Origin: Pinirhizobacter sp036499745
GTDB taxonomy: Bacteria; Pseudomonadota; Gammaproteobacteria; Xanthomonadales; Rhodanobacteraceae
Direction: 5' to 3'
DNA: 64,000 nucleotides
Assembly (NCBI RefSeq): GCF_036499745.1
Contig: NZ_DASYDG010000010.1
Location: forward strand, 124,001-188,000
Position 1 is the stretch's first letter, and every line of letters starts with the position of its first letter. Under the pieces are notes generated by a model. It was not told where the DNA came from, searched no databases, and saw only the letters and a program-made list of their open reading frames with translations. This document shows, one piece after another, positions 25,857-33,214 of the stretch. A program made the translations under genes and the position numbers.

Positions 25857-26864
25857 ATGCGCAAGACTCTCCTCGCCACGGCTATCGTCGTCGGCATCGG
25901 TCTCACCCTGCCGGCCATGGCCGACGACACTCTCACCGGCGGTGCCGGCGCCAGTGCCCAGCGTCATTCGACGTCGATCCAGAACGCCGGCAACGACAGC
26001 TCGACCAATCACGACAACAATTCCAGCACGCATTTCCGCGACGACTCAAATTCGTCGATGGGCGATAACCGCAACAACGACGGCCGCGCGGCGGCCAGTG
26101 GCCTTGGCGCGGCAGCGGCCAATAACGGTGGCACCGCCACCTCGAATGCGTCCGACGCATTCAACACGTCCAACGCGATCGCCACCAGCAGCTTGAGTGG
26201 CGAAGTCACCGACATCCGCATCCATGACATCGGCAACGTCGCCAGCAACTGGGGCAACGCCAATGGCGGAAGCGGTGGTGATGGTGGCGCAGGCCTGGGT
26301 GGCATAGCAGCGGGTGCTCGCGGTGGTGATGGCGGCAACGGTGGCCGGGCACGTGCCAATGGCAGTTCGGCCGGTGGTTCGGGTGCGTCCAGTGGCGATG
26401 CCGGTGGTGCAAGCCTGGCGGGCGGCAGCGAAAGCAATGGCTCGAACGCCACACACATCAGAACGCGCGAACGTGGCGCTGGCGATAACTCCGGCTCGCC
26501 CACGGGCGGCACGGGTAGCTGGTCGGCAACGGGCGGCACGTCCGGCGACGGCATGGGCACCAGCGGCTCGGCGACGAGCACGGGCGGTACAGCGGGCGAC
26601 TCGCTGGCCAGTGGCGGTGCGGGCGGATCCGGCGGTGCCGGCGGCTCGAACACCGGTGGCGCCGGTTCCGGCGGTGCGGGCGGCAGTGGCGGCGCTGGCG
26701 GCATGAACTCGGTGTCGGCAGGTACCTTCAATGCCTCCAGCACCATGTCCAATGTGGCAGCCGCGGCGGCTGGTGTCACGGTCGTTGCCCAGAACAGCGG
26801 CCTTGCGTCGCTGCAACAGCAGAGCGTGAACGTGCAGGCCAACCTCAACGTTGGCGGGCAGTAA
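25857..26864 (+). CDS. Exported Gly/Ser/Asn-rich low-complexity protein (candidate amyloid or fibre subunit)
   Basis: 335 residues with an excellent GGAGG site. Signal peptide at 1-22 (MRKTLLATAIVVGIG, cleavage near AMA). Residues 30-75 are rich in Asn, Ser and Asp (SSTNHDNNSSTH). Residues 78-127 are Ala/Ser/Asn-rich and include SLSGEVTDIRIHDIGNVAS. From about 134 to 284 it is dominated by Gly, Ser and Ala (GGSGGAGGSNTGGAG), fibroin- or PGRS-like. The last 50 residues are hydrophobic/Gln-rich (VVAQNSGLASLQQQSVNVQA) and share a motif with the next two exported proteins. It has no Cys. As the first gene in an operon with a FapD-like peptidase and FapF-like pore, it is probably the major exported subunit. 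Confidence 0.75.
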   Translation: MRKTLLATAIVVGIGLTLPAMADDTLTGGAGASAQRHSTSIQNAGNDSSTNHDNNSSTHFRDDSNSSMGDNRNNDGRAAASGLGAAAANNGGTATSNASDAFNTSNAIATSSLSGEVTDIRIHDIGNVASNWGNANGGSGGDGGAGLGGIAAGARGGDGGNGGRARANGSSAGGSGASSGDAGGASLAGGSESNGSNATHIRTRERGAGDNSGSPTGGTGSWSATGGTSGDGMGTSGSATSTGGTAGDSLASGGAGGSGGAGGSNTGGAGSGGAGGSGGAGGMNSVSAGTFNASSTMSNVAAAAAGVTVVAQNSGLASLQQQSVNVQANLNVGGQ

Positions 26865-26877
26865 GCAATGAAGCTTG

Positions 26878-26910
26878 CCACGGGGCGCCCTTGAAGCGCC
26901 CCGTGGTTTT
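26878..26910 (+). terminator. Strong hairpin with T-tract after the first operon gene (attenuating terminator)
   Basis: CCACGGGGCGC (26878-26888) and GCGCCCCGTGG (26896-26906) form a perfect 11-bp stem with a 7-base loop, followed directly by TTTT. It lies 13 bases after the first gene's stop and 22 bases before the next gene's start. It would end most transcripts or protect the 3' end, raising the first gene's product above the rest. Confidence 0.75.
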
Positions 26911-26932
26911 CCCGTCTGCGAAGGAGAACACC

Positions 26933-27265
26933 ATGCACGTCAAATCCACCCTTGCCATCGCCGCGCTTGCGATGTGCGGGCTGTGCCACGCGGGCAGTCC
27001 ACCGCCGACGGCCAACGTCGACCTGGGCAAGAGCGTGGACGACAGCAAGCTTGCCGCCGCCAGCGGCGGCACTGACATCATCAGTCGCCAGCAACTGTCC
27101 GGTACCGTGGGCGACAACAGCGTCGATCGCGCCGTCACCGGCAGCAACTCCATTTCCGGCAACTCCTTTGAAAGCTCCAGCGGCTTGCCGATGGTGATCC
27201 AGAACAGCGGCAACAACGTGCTGATCCAGAACGCCACCATCGTCAACGTGCAGCTGCAACCATGA
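26933..27265 (+). CDS. Small exported protein of the Fap-like operon (candidate minor subunit or nucleator)
   Basis: 110 residues with an AAGGAGA site. Signal peptide at 1-20 (MHVKSTLAIAALAMCGLC, cleavage near CHA or HAG). The mature part is polar with Ser, Asn, Gly and Gln (GTVGDNSVDRAVTGSNSISG) and ends with MVIQNSGNNVLIQNATIVNV. That tail matches the C-terminal motif of the large Gly-rich protein. It overlaps the C39 peptidase gene by 4 bases (ATGA). Small size and shared tail suggest a minor fibre subunit or nucleator, by analogy with FapB; sequence similarity to FapB itself is not evident. Confidence 0.65.
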   Translation: MHVKSTLAIAALAMCGLCHAGSPPPTANVDLGKSVDDSKLAAASGGTDIISRQQLSGTVGDNSVDRAVTGSNSISGNSFESSSGLPMVIQNSGNNVLIQNATIVNVQLQP

Positions 27266-27939
27266 AGAAACACGCGGCCTGGTGTCTCGTCGCATTGGCC
27301 CTGGCGGGATCCGCCCAGGCCATGGACGTGCCCGGTGCCCAAGGCATTACCTACCGATTGTCAGTAGTCAGCCTGAAGGAAGCCCGTTTCCGCCAGACCA
27401 TTCGCCAGCAGTACGACTTCTCCTGCGGCTCTGCCGCGGTGGCCACGTTGCTCACCTATCAGTACGGCTACCCGGTGGACGAAAAAACCGCCTTCGCCCA
27501 GATGTACAACAATGGCGACCGCGCGAAGATCAACCGCGAAGGGTTCTCGCTGCTGGACATCAAACTGTTCCTGCGGCAACTCGGCTTCGAGGCCGACGGC
27601 TTCGAGGTACCGCTGGACAAGCTTGTTACCGAAGGCCTTCCGGCCATCGCGCTGATCGACAATCGTGGCTATCACCATTTCGTGGTGATCAAGGGCGTAT
27701 CCGACGGACGCGTGCTGGTAGGCGACCCGGCCACGGGCACGCATTCAATGTCGCGCACGCGCTTCGAAGACATGTGGAAGAGCCGGTTGCTGTTCGTCAT
27801 CCACAACCGCCGGGACCTCGCCGTCTTCAACAACCCCGTCGACTGGCGCGCCGCGCCCATGGCGCCGCTGGCCAGCGGCATCGATCGCCGTGGCCTGGAC
27901 ACCATCACCCTGCCCAAGCGTGGGCCGGGTGACATCTGA
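27262..27939 (+). CDS. C39-like cysteine peptidase, FapD-like
   Basis: 225 residues with a signal peptide (MKKHAAWCLVALALAGSAQA), so periplasmic. The papain-like C39 triad is visible: Cys55 in QQYDFSCGSAAVATLL with the oxyanion Gln just before, His138/139 in YHHFVVIKGV, and Asp155 in VLVGDPATG. Unlike bacteriocin exporters it has no ABC transporter domains. Stand-alone exported C39 peptidases next to an outer-membrane barrel are the hallmark of the Pseudomonas Fap system (FapD), where the enzyme is needed for secretion of the amyloid. It overlaps the small exported protein gene and is 10 bases from the next gene. Confidence 0.85.
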   Translation: MKKHAAWCLVALALAGSAQAMDVPGAQGITYRLSVVSLKEARFRQTIRQQYDFSCGSAAVATLLTYQYGYPVDEKTAFAQMYNNGDRAKINREGFSLLDIKLFLRQLGFEADGFEVPLDKLVTEGLPAIALIDNRGYHHFVVIKGVSDGRVLVGDPATGTHSMSRTRFEDMWKSRLLFVIHNRRDLAVFNNPVDWRAAPMAPLASGIDRRGLDTITLPKRGPGDI

Positions 27940-27949
27940 GTATCCCATC

Positions 27950-28654
27950 ATGAACACACGCCTTTGCCTCGCCCTCGCCGTCCCGCTCGTGATCGCCGCG
28001 GTTCCCATTCAAGCCCGCGCCGCCGACCGCTGGGGCGGCATCGACCGCTGGACCCCGGTAAGCGATGCAAGGCTGGCCCAGGCACGCGGGGGCTTCGACA
28101 TCGGCAACGGCCTGATGGCCTCGTTCGGTTTCGATCGCACGGTAACGATCAACGGCGTCACCACCACCATCGCCAACGTGCAGATCCCGGACATCGCGAA
28201 GATGACCAAGGACCAGGCCCAGGCGCTGGAAGCGGCAACCCGCGCCCAACTTGTGCAGAACGGTCCGGGTAACGCGGTGTCGGCGCCCATCGTGGCGTCG
28301 CCCGGCAGCAGCACCACGATCACGCAGGGACAGGGTCCTTCCACCGCCAGCACGTCCCCGACCGGTGCCGAAGCGCTGGAGAGCACGTTGTCGTCCACGA
28401 CAGCCCCGGCCAAGAGCTCAGGCGCGGCGAAAGCGACCACGCCTGACAGCGTGGCAAACGCTGCGATAGCCGCGCCTGCCGTCGCCGCAGCCACCCAGGC
28501 CATCGGCAACAGCGCCACCGTGATCCAGAACTCGCTCGACAACCAGACCATCCAGGGCTCGACCACGCTGACCACCACCGTCAATTCGTTGAGCACATTC
28601 CACGGCATCAATTTCCAGGCAGGGCTGCAGGACGCGCTGATCCGGTCGCGCTGA
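27950..28654 (+). CDS. Exported Thr/Ser/Ala-rich protein of the Fap-like operon
   Basis: 234 residues with a signal peptide (MNTRLCLALAVPLVIAA, cleavage near ARA). An ordered N-terminal part (ARGGFDIGNGLMASFGFDRT, then VTINGVTTTIANVQIPD) is followed by a low-complexity Ala/Ser/Thr region (about 105-190). The C-terminal 55 residues contain ATVIQNSLDNQTIQGSTTLT, matching the QNS...IQ motif of the two other exported proteins. By position it corresponds to a third exported component such as FapE, a minor fibre component in Pseudomonas. Homology to FapE is not demonstrated. Confidence 0.65.
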   Translation: MNTRLCLALAVPLVIAAVPIQARAADRWGGIDRWTPVSDARLAQARGGFDIGNGLMASFGFDRTVTINGVTTTIANVQIPDIAKMTKDQAQALEAATRAQLVQNGPGNAVSAPIVASPGSSTTITQGQGPSTASTSPTGAEALESTLSSTTAPAKSSGAAKATTPDSVANAAIAAPAVAAATQAIGNSATVIQNSLDNQTIQGSTTLTTTVNSLSTFHGINFQAGLQDALIRSR

Positions 28655-28694
28655 AAGCAGCGAACGATGAAAAGACCACCACCGGGAGGGGGAG

Positions 28695-30071
28695 ATGGCG
28701 CTTTCCAGCACAAGGAAAACCGTGTTCGCGGCAAGCCTGGGGCTTGCCGTGGCCGGCGGCGGGGTGGTCGCGCAGCAAGCGCCGCCCGGTAACGCCGCCC
28801 CCAGCTCGCCGGCGGCGCCGGTGAGCGAAGTCGTGCGCCAGAAAGTCGTGGCCCAAGGCGAAGAGATCGAATCCACGCGCCAGCGCATCGCAGCGCAGGC
28901 CGCGCAGCTGGATGACATGCGCAGGCAACTGGCCAAGCAGGAGGCCGACCTGCAGGCCCTGCGGGCGGCGGTTGGCCTGCCTACGACCACCGTCACCGTT
29001 ACCGCTCCGCGCAACCGCCAGGTGTCGGCGGCCGACGAGCAGGCCGCGGCGTCGGCCGGGGCGCCGGTGGTGCAGAACACGCGCCAGGTGGGACGCGCGC
29101 CGGAAACCCAGGAACGGCCGCCGGAAGTGGCGCCGATCTTCGACCAGCCTGGCGTGCTCACGCCCAAGGGCCGGTTCATCCTGGAGCCTTCCTATCAGTT
29201 CGGCTATTCATCGTCCGACCGCGTGGCCCTGGTGGGCTACACCATCATCCCAGCGATCCTGATCGGCCTGATCGACGTGCGCCAGGTCAAGACCACCACG
29301 CAAACGGCGGGTCTTGCGGTGCGGTATGGCCTTACCAACCGCCTGGAGGTGGAATTGAGGGTGCCTTATGTCGACTCGCATACCGACACCATCAGCCGTG
29401 AGATCTTCACCGGCACCGCGCAGGACAATGCCTTCGGCGCCAACGGCAAAGGCATCGGTGATATCGAGGCCACCGCCCGCTACCAACTCAACGACGGCGG
29501 GGCGGACAAGGCCTACTACGTGGGCTGGCTGCGGGTGAAATCCCGCACGGGCAAGGACCCCTTCGAGGTGGTCACCGACTGCGTCACCCGCTGCGTGGAG
29601 AACGCCACCGGCACCGGCCTGCCGCTGGAACTGCCGCGCGGATCGGGCTTCTGGTCGGTGCAGCCGGGCGTGACCTGGCTATTCCCCTCCGACCCGATCG
29701 TGCTGTTCGGCAATATCAGCTATCTCTACAATTTCACCCGCCACGACGTCAGCCGTACGGTGCTTGCCGCCGGCAAACAGGAGCTGGGTGATATCCATGC
29801 CGGCAATATCTTCGACGTAAGCCTGGGCATGGGCCTTGCCCTGAACGAGAAAATGTCGATGAGCCTGGGTTACGACCAGGCGCTGGTGGCGGCCACCACG
29901 CAGAACGGACGGCGTCTGCCGGGTTCGGTACGAACGGTGCTCGGTTCACTCCTGATCGGCGGGTCCTATCGTTTCAACGACAAACGCACCCTCAACGTCA
30001 CCCTGGGCGTGGGCGTGACCCGGGATACCCCGGATGCCAACCTGACCGTCAGGGTACCTTTTGCCTATTGA
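28695..30071 (+). CDS. Outer-membrane barrel with N-terminal coiled coil, FapF-like exporter
   Basis: 458 residues with a GGGAGGGGGAG ribosome site. Signal peptide to about residue 27. Residues 45-92 form a heptad-rich coiled coil (VVAQGEEIESTRQRIAAQAAQ, LDDMRRQLAKQEADLQALRA in two parts). A Gln/Ala-rich linker follows. From about 150 alternating amphipathic strands form a barrel (RFILEPSYQFGYSSSDRVAL, LAVRYGLTNRLEVELRVPYV) ending in VRVPFAY with a terminal aromatic. FapF of Pseudomonas has the same order: trimerising periplasmic coiled coil, then a beta barrel that secretes the amyloid. As last gene of the operon it also matches fapF's place. Confidence 0.8.
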   Translation: MALSSTRKTVFAASLGLAVAGGGVVAQQAPPGNAAPSSPAAPVSEVVRQKVVAQGEEIESTRQRIAAQAAQLDDMRRQLAKQEADLQALRAAVGLPTTTVTVTAPRNRQVSAADEQAAASAGAPVVQNTRQVGRAPETQERPPEVAPIFDQPGVLTPKGRFILEPSYQFGYSSSDRVALVGYTIIPAILIGLIDVRQVKTTTQTAGLAVRYGLTNRLEVELRVPYVDSHTDTISREIFTGTAQDNAFGANGKGIGDIEATARYQLNDGGADKAYYVGWLRVKSRTGKDPFEVVTDCVTRCVENATGTGLPLELPRGSGFWSVQPGVTWLFPSDPIVLFGNISYLYNFTRHDVSRTVLAAGKQELGDIHAGNIFDVSLGMGLALNEKMSMSLGYDQALVAATTQNGRRLPGSVRTVLGSLLIGGSYRFNDKRTLNVTLGVGVTRDTPDANLTVRVPFAY

Positions 30072-30149
30072 CCGGCTTTTTATTGAGCCGTCCAAACGAC
30101 TAGTTAACACGCAACGTTGCAGTGAATTCACGATCCGTGCCGTATCATC

Positions 30150-30374
30150 TACACCGTTGGCCCCCCGATGAATGGAGGGCAAACGAAACGGACTTGAAAA
30201 ATCTTGATGGGGAACCATTTCCCTTCTCGAGGATCAAAGTTCTCAGACCGTCGTGATGGCGGTAAGCGGCAGGCAACCCCACGGGGACCTGCCAGGGGTC
30301 GGCCCACCTTTCCCCTAAGGTCGCCGGCTAACAAAGCCCCGCCAGCCCCTCCCCTGGCTCGCGGGGTTTTTTTT
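30150..30374 (+). ncRNA. Candidate structured small RNA in the 528-base gap after the Fap-like operon
   Basis: The gap between 30071 and 30600 holds no credible gene. Four consecutive hairpins are visible: TTGAT/ATCAA enclosing GGGGAA-CCAT-TTCCC (about 30202-30238), GGCAGG/CCTGCC enclosing CCCC/GGGG (about 30268-30294), ACCTT/AAGGT (about 30307-30322), and a terminator. A possible -10 TATCAT sits at 30143-30148 but no good -35 is spaced from it. It matches none of the riboswitch classes I can recall. It could be an sRNA or the processed 3' end of the Fap-like operon. Confidence 0.45.
30337..30374 (+). terminator. Strong intrinsic terminator
   Basis: CCCCGC (30337-30342) pairs with GCGGGG (30361-30366), with an inner CAG/CTG extension, followed by eight T residues (30367-30374). 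This is the cleanest intrinsic terminator in the window. It ends the candidate small RNA or the operon read-through transcript. Confidence 0.85.
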
Positions 30375-30599
30375 GCCCGCGATTTTGGTAAGCAGGGATG
30401 ACAGACTAGGAGGACACTGTTAGCGGCGCAGGACTACACAACGAAGGGAATATCCCTGCACGACTTGGGAATCCTGATGGTCGGACTCGCGGCATAATCC
30501 TGACAGGCGAACCGAAAGCAACGGAGGTCGAAGGAACGGAATTCGTAAACGTGCGACGAGATTCCCGTCGCAGGAAACACATGAACAAGGAGATGTTCC

Positions 30600-31298
30600 A
30601 TGGCAAGCAATTTCAAGGCTTCAACCCGACGCCAGGCCACTATCCAGGCCAAGGCCCCACGCCGCCGCAGCATTGGCCGTCCCGCCGCGGATGCCGAATC
30701 CATCGGCCGCGAGGGCCTGATCGAAACCACCTGTCAGCTCCTGCGCGAGCTGCCCCCCAACCTGATCACCCGTGCTGAAGTGGCGCGCCGCGCCAATGTC
30801 GATCCGTCGCTCATCCGCTATTACTTCAACGATCGGTCATCCTTGCTCGAGGCTGCCACCGAGCGCATCACTGCGGCATTCAGCCGCAGCCTGGCCAAGG
30901 CCGCTGCCAGCCGCGGCGTGACGGCCGAAGCGCGGGTACGGGCGCGGGTCAACGCGATCTTCGATCTGATCGGTGAGTACCCCTTCTTCCAGCGCCTGTT
31001 CGTCGAGGAACTCTCCGATAGTCCCTCGCACGCAGGCGACAAGCTGCTGCGCAAGATGGTGCTCGAAGCCATCGGCGACCTTCGCAGTGTGGTCAACGAG
31101 GGCGTTCGCGCTGGTGAACTGAAAACCACGAACCTCCCCTTCCTGTTCGCCTCGATGCTGGGCCTGGCCGAATTCGCAGCCACCGGAGGTACCGTGCTGA
31201 ACATGGCCACACAGGGGAAGCTCGACCAGGCCACGGCCGCGCGGCGTTATCGCACTTACGTCGGCGACATGCTGGTCGGCGGGCTACGCGCAGGTTGA
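30600..31298 (+). CDS. TetR-family transcriptional regulator
   Basis: 232 residues with an AAGGAG site. A basic N-terminal extension of about 35 residues (RRQATIQAKAPRRRSIGRP) precedes the TetR helix-turn-helix (GLIETTCQLLRELPPNLITRAEVARRANVDPSLIRYYFNDRSSLLEA), in which RYYF is the usual end of the recognition helix. The C-terminal ligand domain is helical. It stands alone between the structured RNA and the convergent zwf gene, so its target is not indicated by context. Confidence 0.87.
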   Translation: MASNFKASTRRQATIQAKAPRRRSIGRPAADAESIGREGLIETTCQLLRELPPNLITRAEVARRANVDPSLIRYYFNDRSSLLEAATERITAAFSRSLAKAAASRGVTAEARVRARVNAIFDLIGEYPFFQRLFVEELSDSPSHAGDKLLRKMVLEAIGDLRSVVNEGVRAGELKTTNLPFLFASMLGLAEFAATGGTVLNMATQGKLDQATAARRYRTYVGDMLVGGLRAG

Positions 31299-31363
31299 AC
31301 CTGCGTACGGTCCCGGCCGCCGAGGCGTGAGCCCAGGTGGCCGGAACATCGTTGCAAGTGCAA

Positions 31364-33187
31364 CTACCGGCGGCCGCGCGATGTGGCCGCTTTCTTCACG
31401 GCAGTGGTCCTGGCGGGCTTTCGGACGGCTTTCTTCTGCGCCGATTTCTTCGGCTTTGCCGGACGTACGGTGGCTTGCTTCAGGGCGGACAGCGGCGCCG
31501 ATGAAGGACCCGACACTTTTTTCTTCGCCGCGGCGCGCCGCTGGGCGGATTTATCCACCTTCGGCTTGGGTTTGAGTACACCTGGCCGGGGCGGACGGGT
31601 CTTCTGCGCCGCTATCGGGCGCCAGGTGTGGCCACCACTCAAGGCCAGCAAGGTGTCGGCCGCCGCCGGGCCGGCGCTACCCGATGCGTAGTTGGGGAAT
31701 TCCGACGGCGTGCGTTTGGCCCACGTCTCCAGAAGTGGTTGAACTACGCGCCATGAGGCTTCCACCATGTCCGCGCGCTGGAACAGTGTCGCGTCGCCCG
31801 TCATCACGTCGTACAGCAGCGTTTCATAACCCACATTGGCCTGGCTGGGAAACCAGTCGGCATAATTGAAATCCATGCGCACCGGAGCCAGTTCCATCTT
31901 CGGTCCCGGCCGTTTGACGTCGAATTGCAGCGAGATGCCCTCGTTGGGCTGGATCTGCAACACCAGCCAGTCCGGCCCGAATGCGTCCATGTTGGTGCCG
32001 CGGAACGGCGCGAATGGGGCGGATTTGAAACGGATGGCGATCTCGGTGGTGCGGCGTGCCAGGTGCTTGCCCGTACGCAGGTAGAACGGCACGCCGGCCC
32101 AGCGCCAGGTGTCGACGGAAAGTTTCATCGCCACATAGGTTTCCGTCGGCGAATCCGGCGCCACGTCGGGCTCTTCCCGGTAGGGGCGTGCCAGGTCGCC
32201 ATTGACCGCGCCCGGGCCGTACTGACCGCGGACGGCGTCCTCCACGCCTATCGGCCGGATCGCCGCTATGGCCTCGGCCTTGCGGGTGCGCACGGCCTCG
32301 GCGGCGAACGATGAGGGCGGCTCCATGGCCACCATCGCCACCAGCTGGAACAGGTGGTTGGGCACCATGTCGCGCAGGCAGCCGGTTTGTTCGTAGAACG
32401 AACCACGCGCTTCCACGCCCACGGTTTCGGCCACGGTGATCTGCACATGGTCGATGCGGTCGCGATGCCAGATCGGTTCGAAAAGACCATTGGCGAAACG
32501 GAAGGCCAGGATGTTCTGCACCGTTTCCTTGCCAAGGAAATGATCGATGCGATAGATCTGTTCCTCGCGCAGGGATTTCTGGATCCGCGTGTTCAGCGCC
32601 TGTGCCGACGGCAGGTCGTGCCCGAAGGGTTTTTCGATCACCACGCGGCGCCAGCCTGCCCCGTTGACGCTCTCCTGGGTAAGCTTCGCACCGTGCAGCA
32701 TGTCGACCACGGGACCGAAGAACCGCTCTGGCGTGGCAAGGTAGAACAGCACGTTGCCCTGGGTGCCGAAGCGATCGGAGATCACCTCCAGCGACTTGCC
32801 CAGGCGGCTGTAGGTACTGGCGTCATCAAACTCGCCCAGCACCAGCGACATGCGCTGGGTGAGCCAGGTCCAGGCTTCTTCGTCCACGCTGGCCAGCTGC
32901 TCCTCGCTTGAGGAATTGGCCACGAAGCTGTCCATCGAACGCCTGAGGTTCCGCTTCCACAAGGCGTCGGAGTCGCTGCCGTGGTTCACTCCCACCAGCG
33001 CGAAGTTGTCGGGCAAAAGGCCGCTGCGCCGCATGTTGTACAGCGCCGGCACGACCAGCCGCGAGGTAAGGTCGCCACTGGCCCCGAAAATCACCATGGC
33101 ACAGGGATTGGCCTGTGGCGGGCGGCCGGCATCACCGGCTCGCGAGGTGGTTGCATTTTTGGGCAGTGTCGATGTGCGTTTGGCCAT
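31364..33187 (-). CDS. zwf: Glucose-6-phosphate dehydrogenase with lysine-rich C-terminal tail
   Basis: 607 residues; the family is usually near 490. Cofactor motif GASGDL at 35-40, catalytic signature RIDHFLGKE at 213-221, EKPFG near 185. The core ends around 510-525 with GHTWRPI. The remaining 82 residues hold about 27 Lys/Arg, many Ala and Pro, and only one acidic residue (KPKPKVDKSAQRRAAAKKK), resembling histone H1-like tails. The N-terminal 30 residues are also an extension. The enzyme makes 6-phosphogluconolactone and reduces NAD(P). It is the first gene of a leftward set with the GH15 gene 27 bases upstream. The tail might bind DNA or polyphosphate; that is conjecture. Confidence 0.9.
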   Translation of the reverse strand: MAKRTSTLPKNATTSRAGDAGRPPQANPCAMVIFGASGDLTSRLVVPALYNMRRSGLLPDNFALVGVNHGSDSDALWKRNLRRSMDSFVANSSSEEQLASVDEEAWTWLTQRMSLVLGEFDDASTYSRLGKSLEVISDRFGTQGNVLFYLATPERFFGPVVDMLHGAKLTQESVNGAGWRRVVIEKPFGHDLPSAQALNTRIQKSLREEQIYRIDHFLGKETVQNILAFRFANGLFEPIWHRDRIDHVQITVAETVGVEARGSFYEQTGCLRDMVPNHLFQLVAMVAMEPPSSFAAEAVRTRKAEAIAAIRPIGVEDAVRGQYGPGAVNGDLARPYREEPDVAPDSPTETYVAMKLSVDTWRWAGVPFYLRTGKHLARRTTEIAIRFKSAPFAPFRGTNMDAFGPDWLVLQIQPNEGISLQFDVKRPGPKMELAPVRMDFNYADWFPSQANVGYETLLYDVMTGDATLFQRADMVEASWRVVQPLLETWAKRTPSEFPNYASGSAGPAAADTLLALSGGHTWRPIAAQKTRPPRPGVLKPKPKVDKSAQRRAAAKKKVSGPSSAPLSALKQATVRPAKPKKSAQKKAVRKPARTTAVKKAATSRGRR

Positions 33188-33214
33188 CGGGGGATCTCCG
33201 TGATGTGAGCTTGG

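Noticed and set aside
26009..27295. 428-codon open frame on the minus strand opposite the Gly-rich exported protein
   Set aside because: Its Pro/Ala-rich product is what the complement of Gly/Ser/Ala codons gives; no ribosome site, and the plus-strand genes have signal peptides and clear starts.
25857..30071. Curli (csg) or type V autotransporter system
   Set aside because: No CsgA-like repeats, no CsgG-like lipoprotein, and the barrel is a separate protein from the passenger-like ones.
30265..30330. Possible cobalamin riboswitch (GACCTGCC resembles the end of the B12 box)
   Set aside because: The conserved GCCACTG and CCCCCGCAACGGTAAG core elements are absent and no B12-related gene follows.
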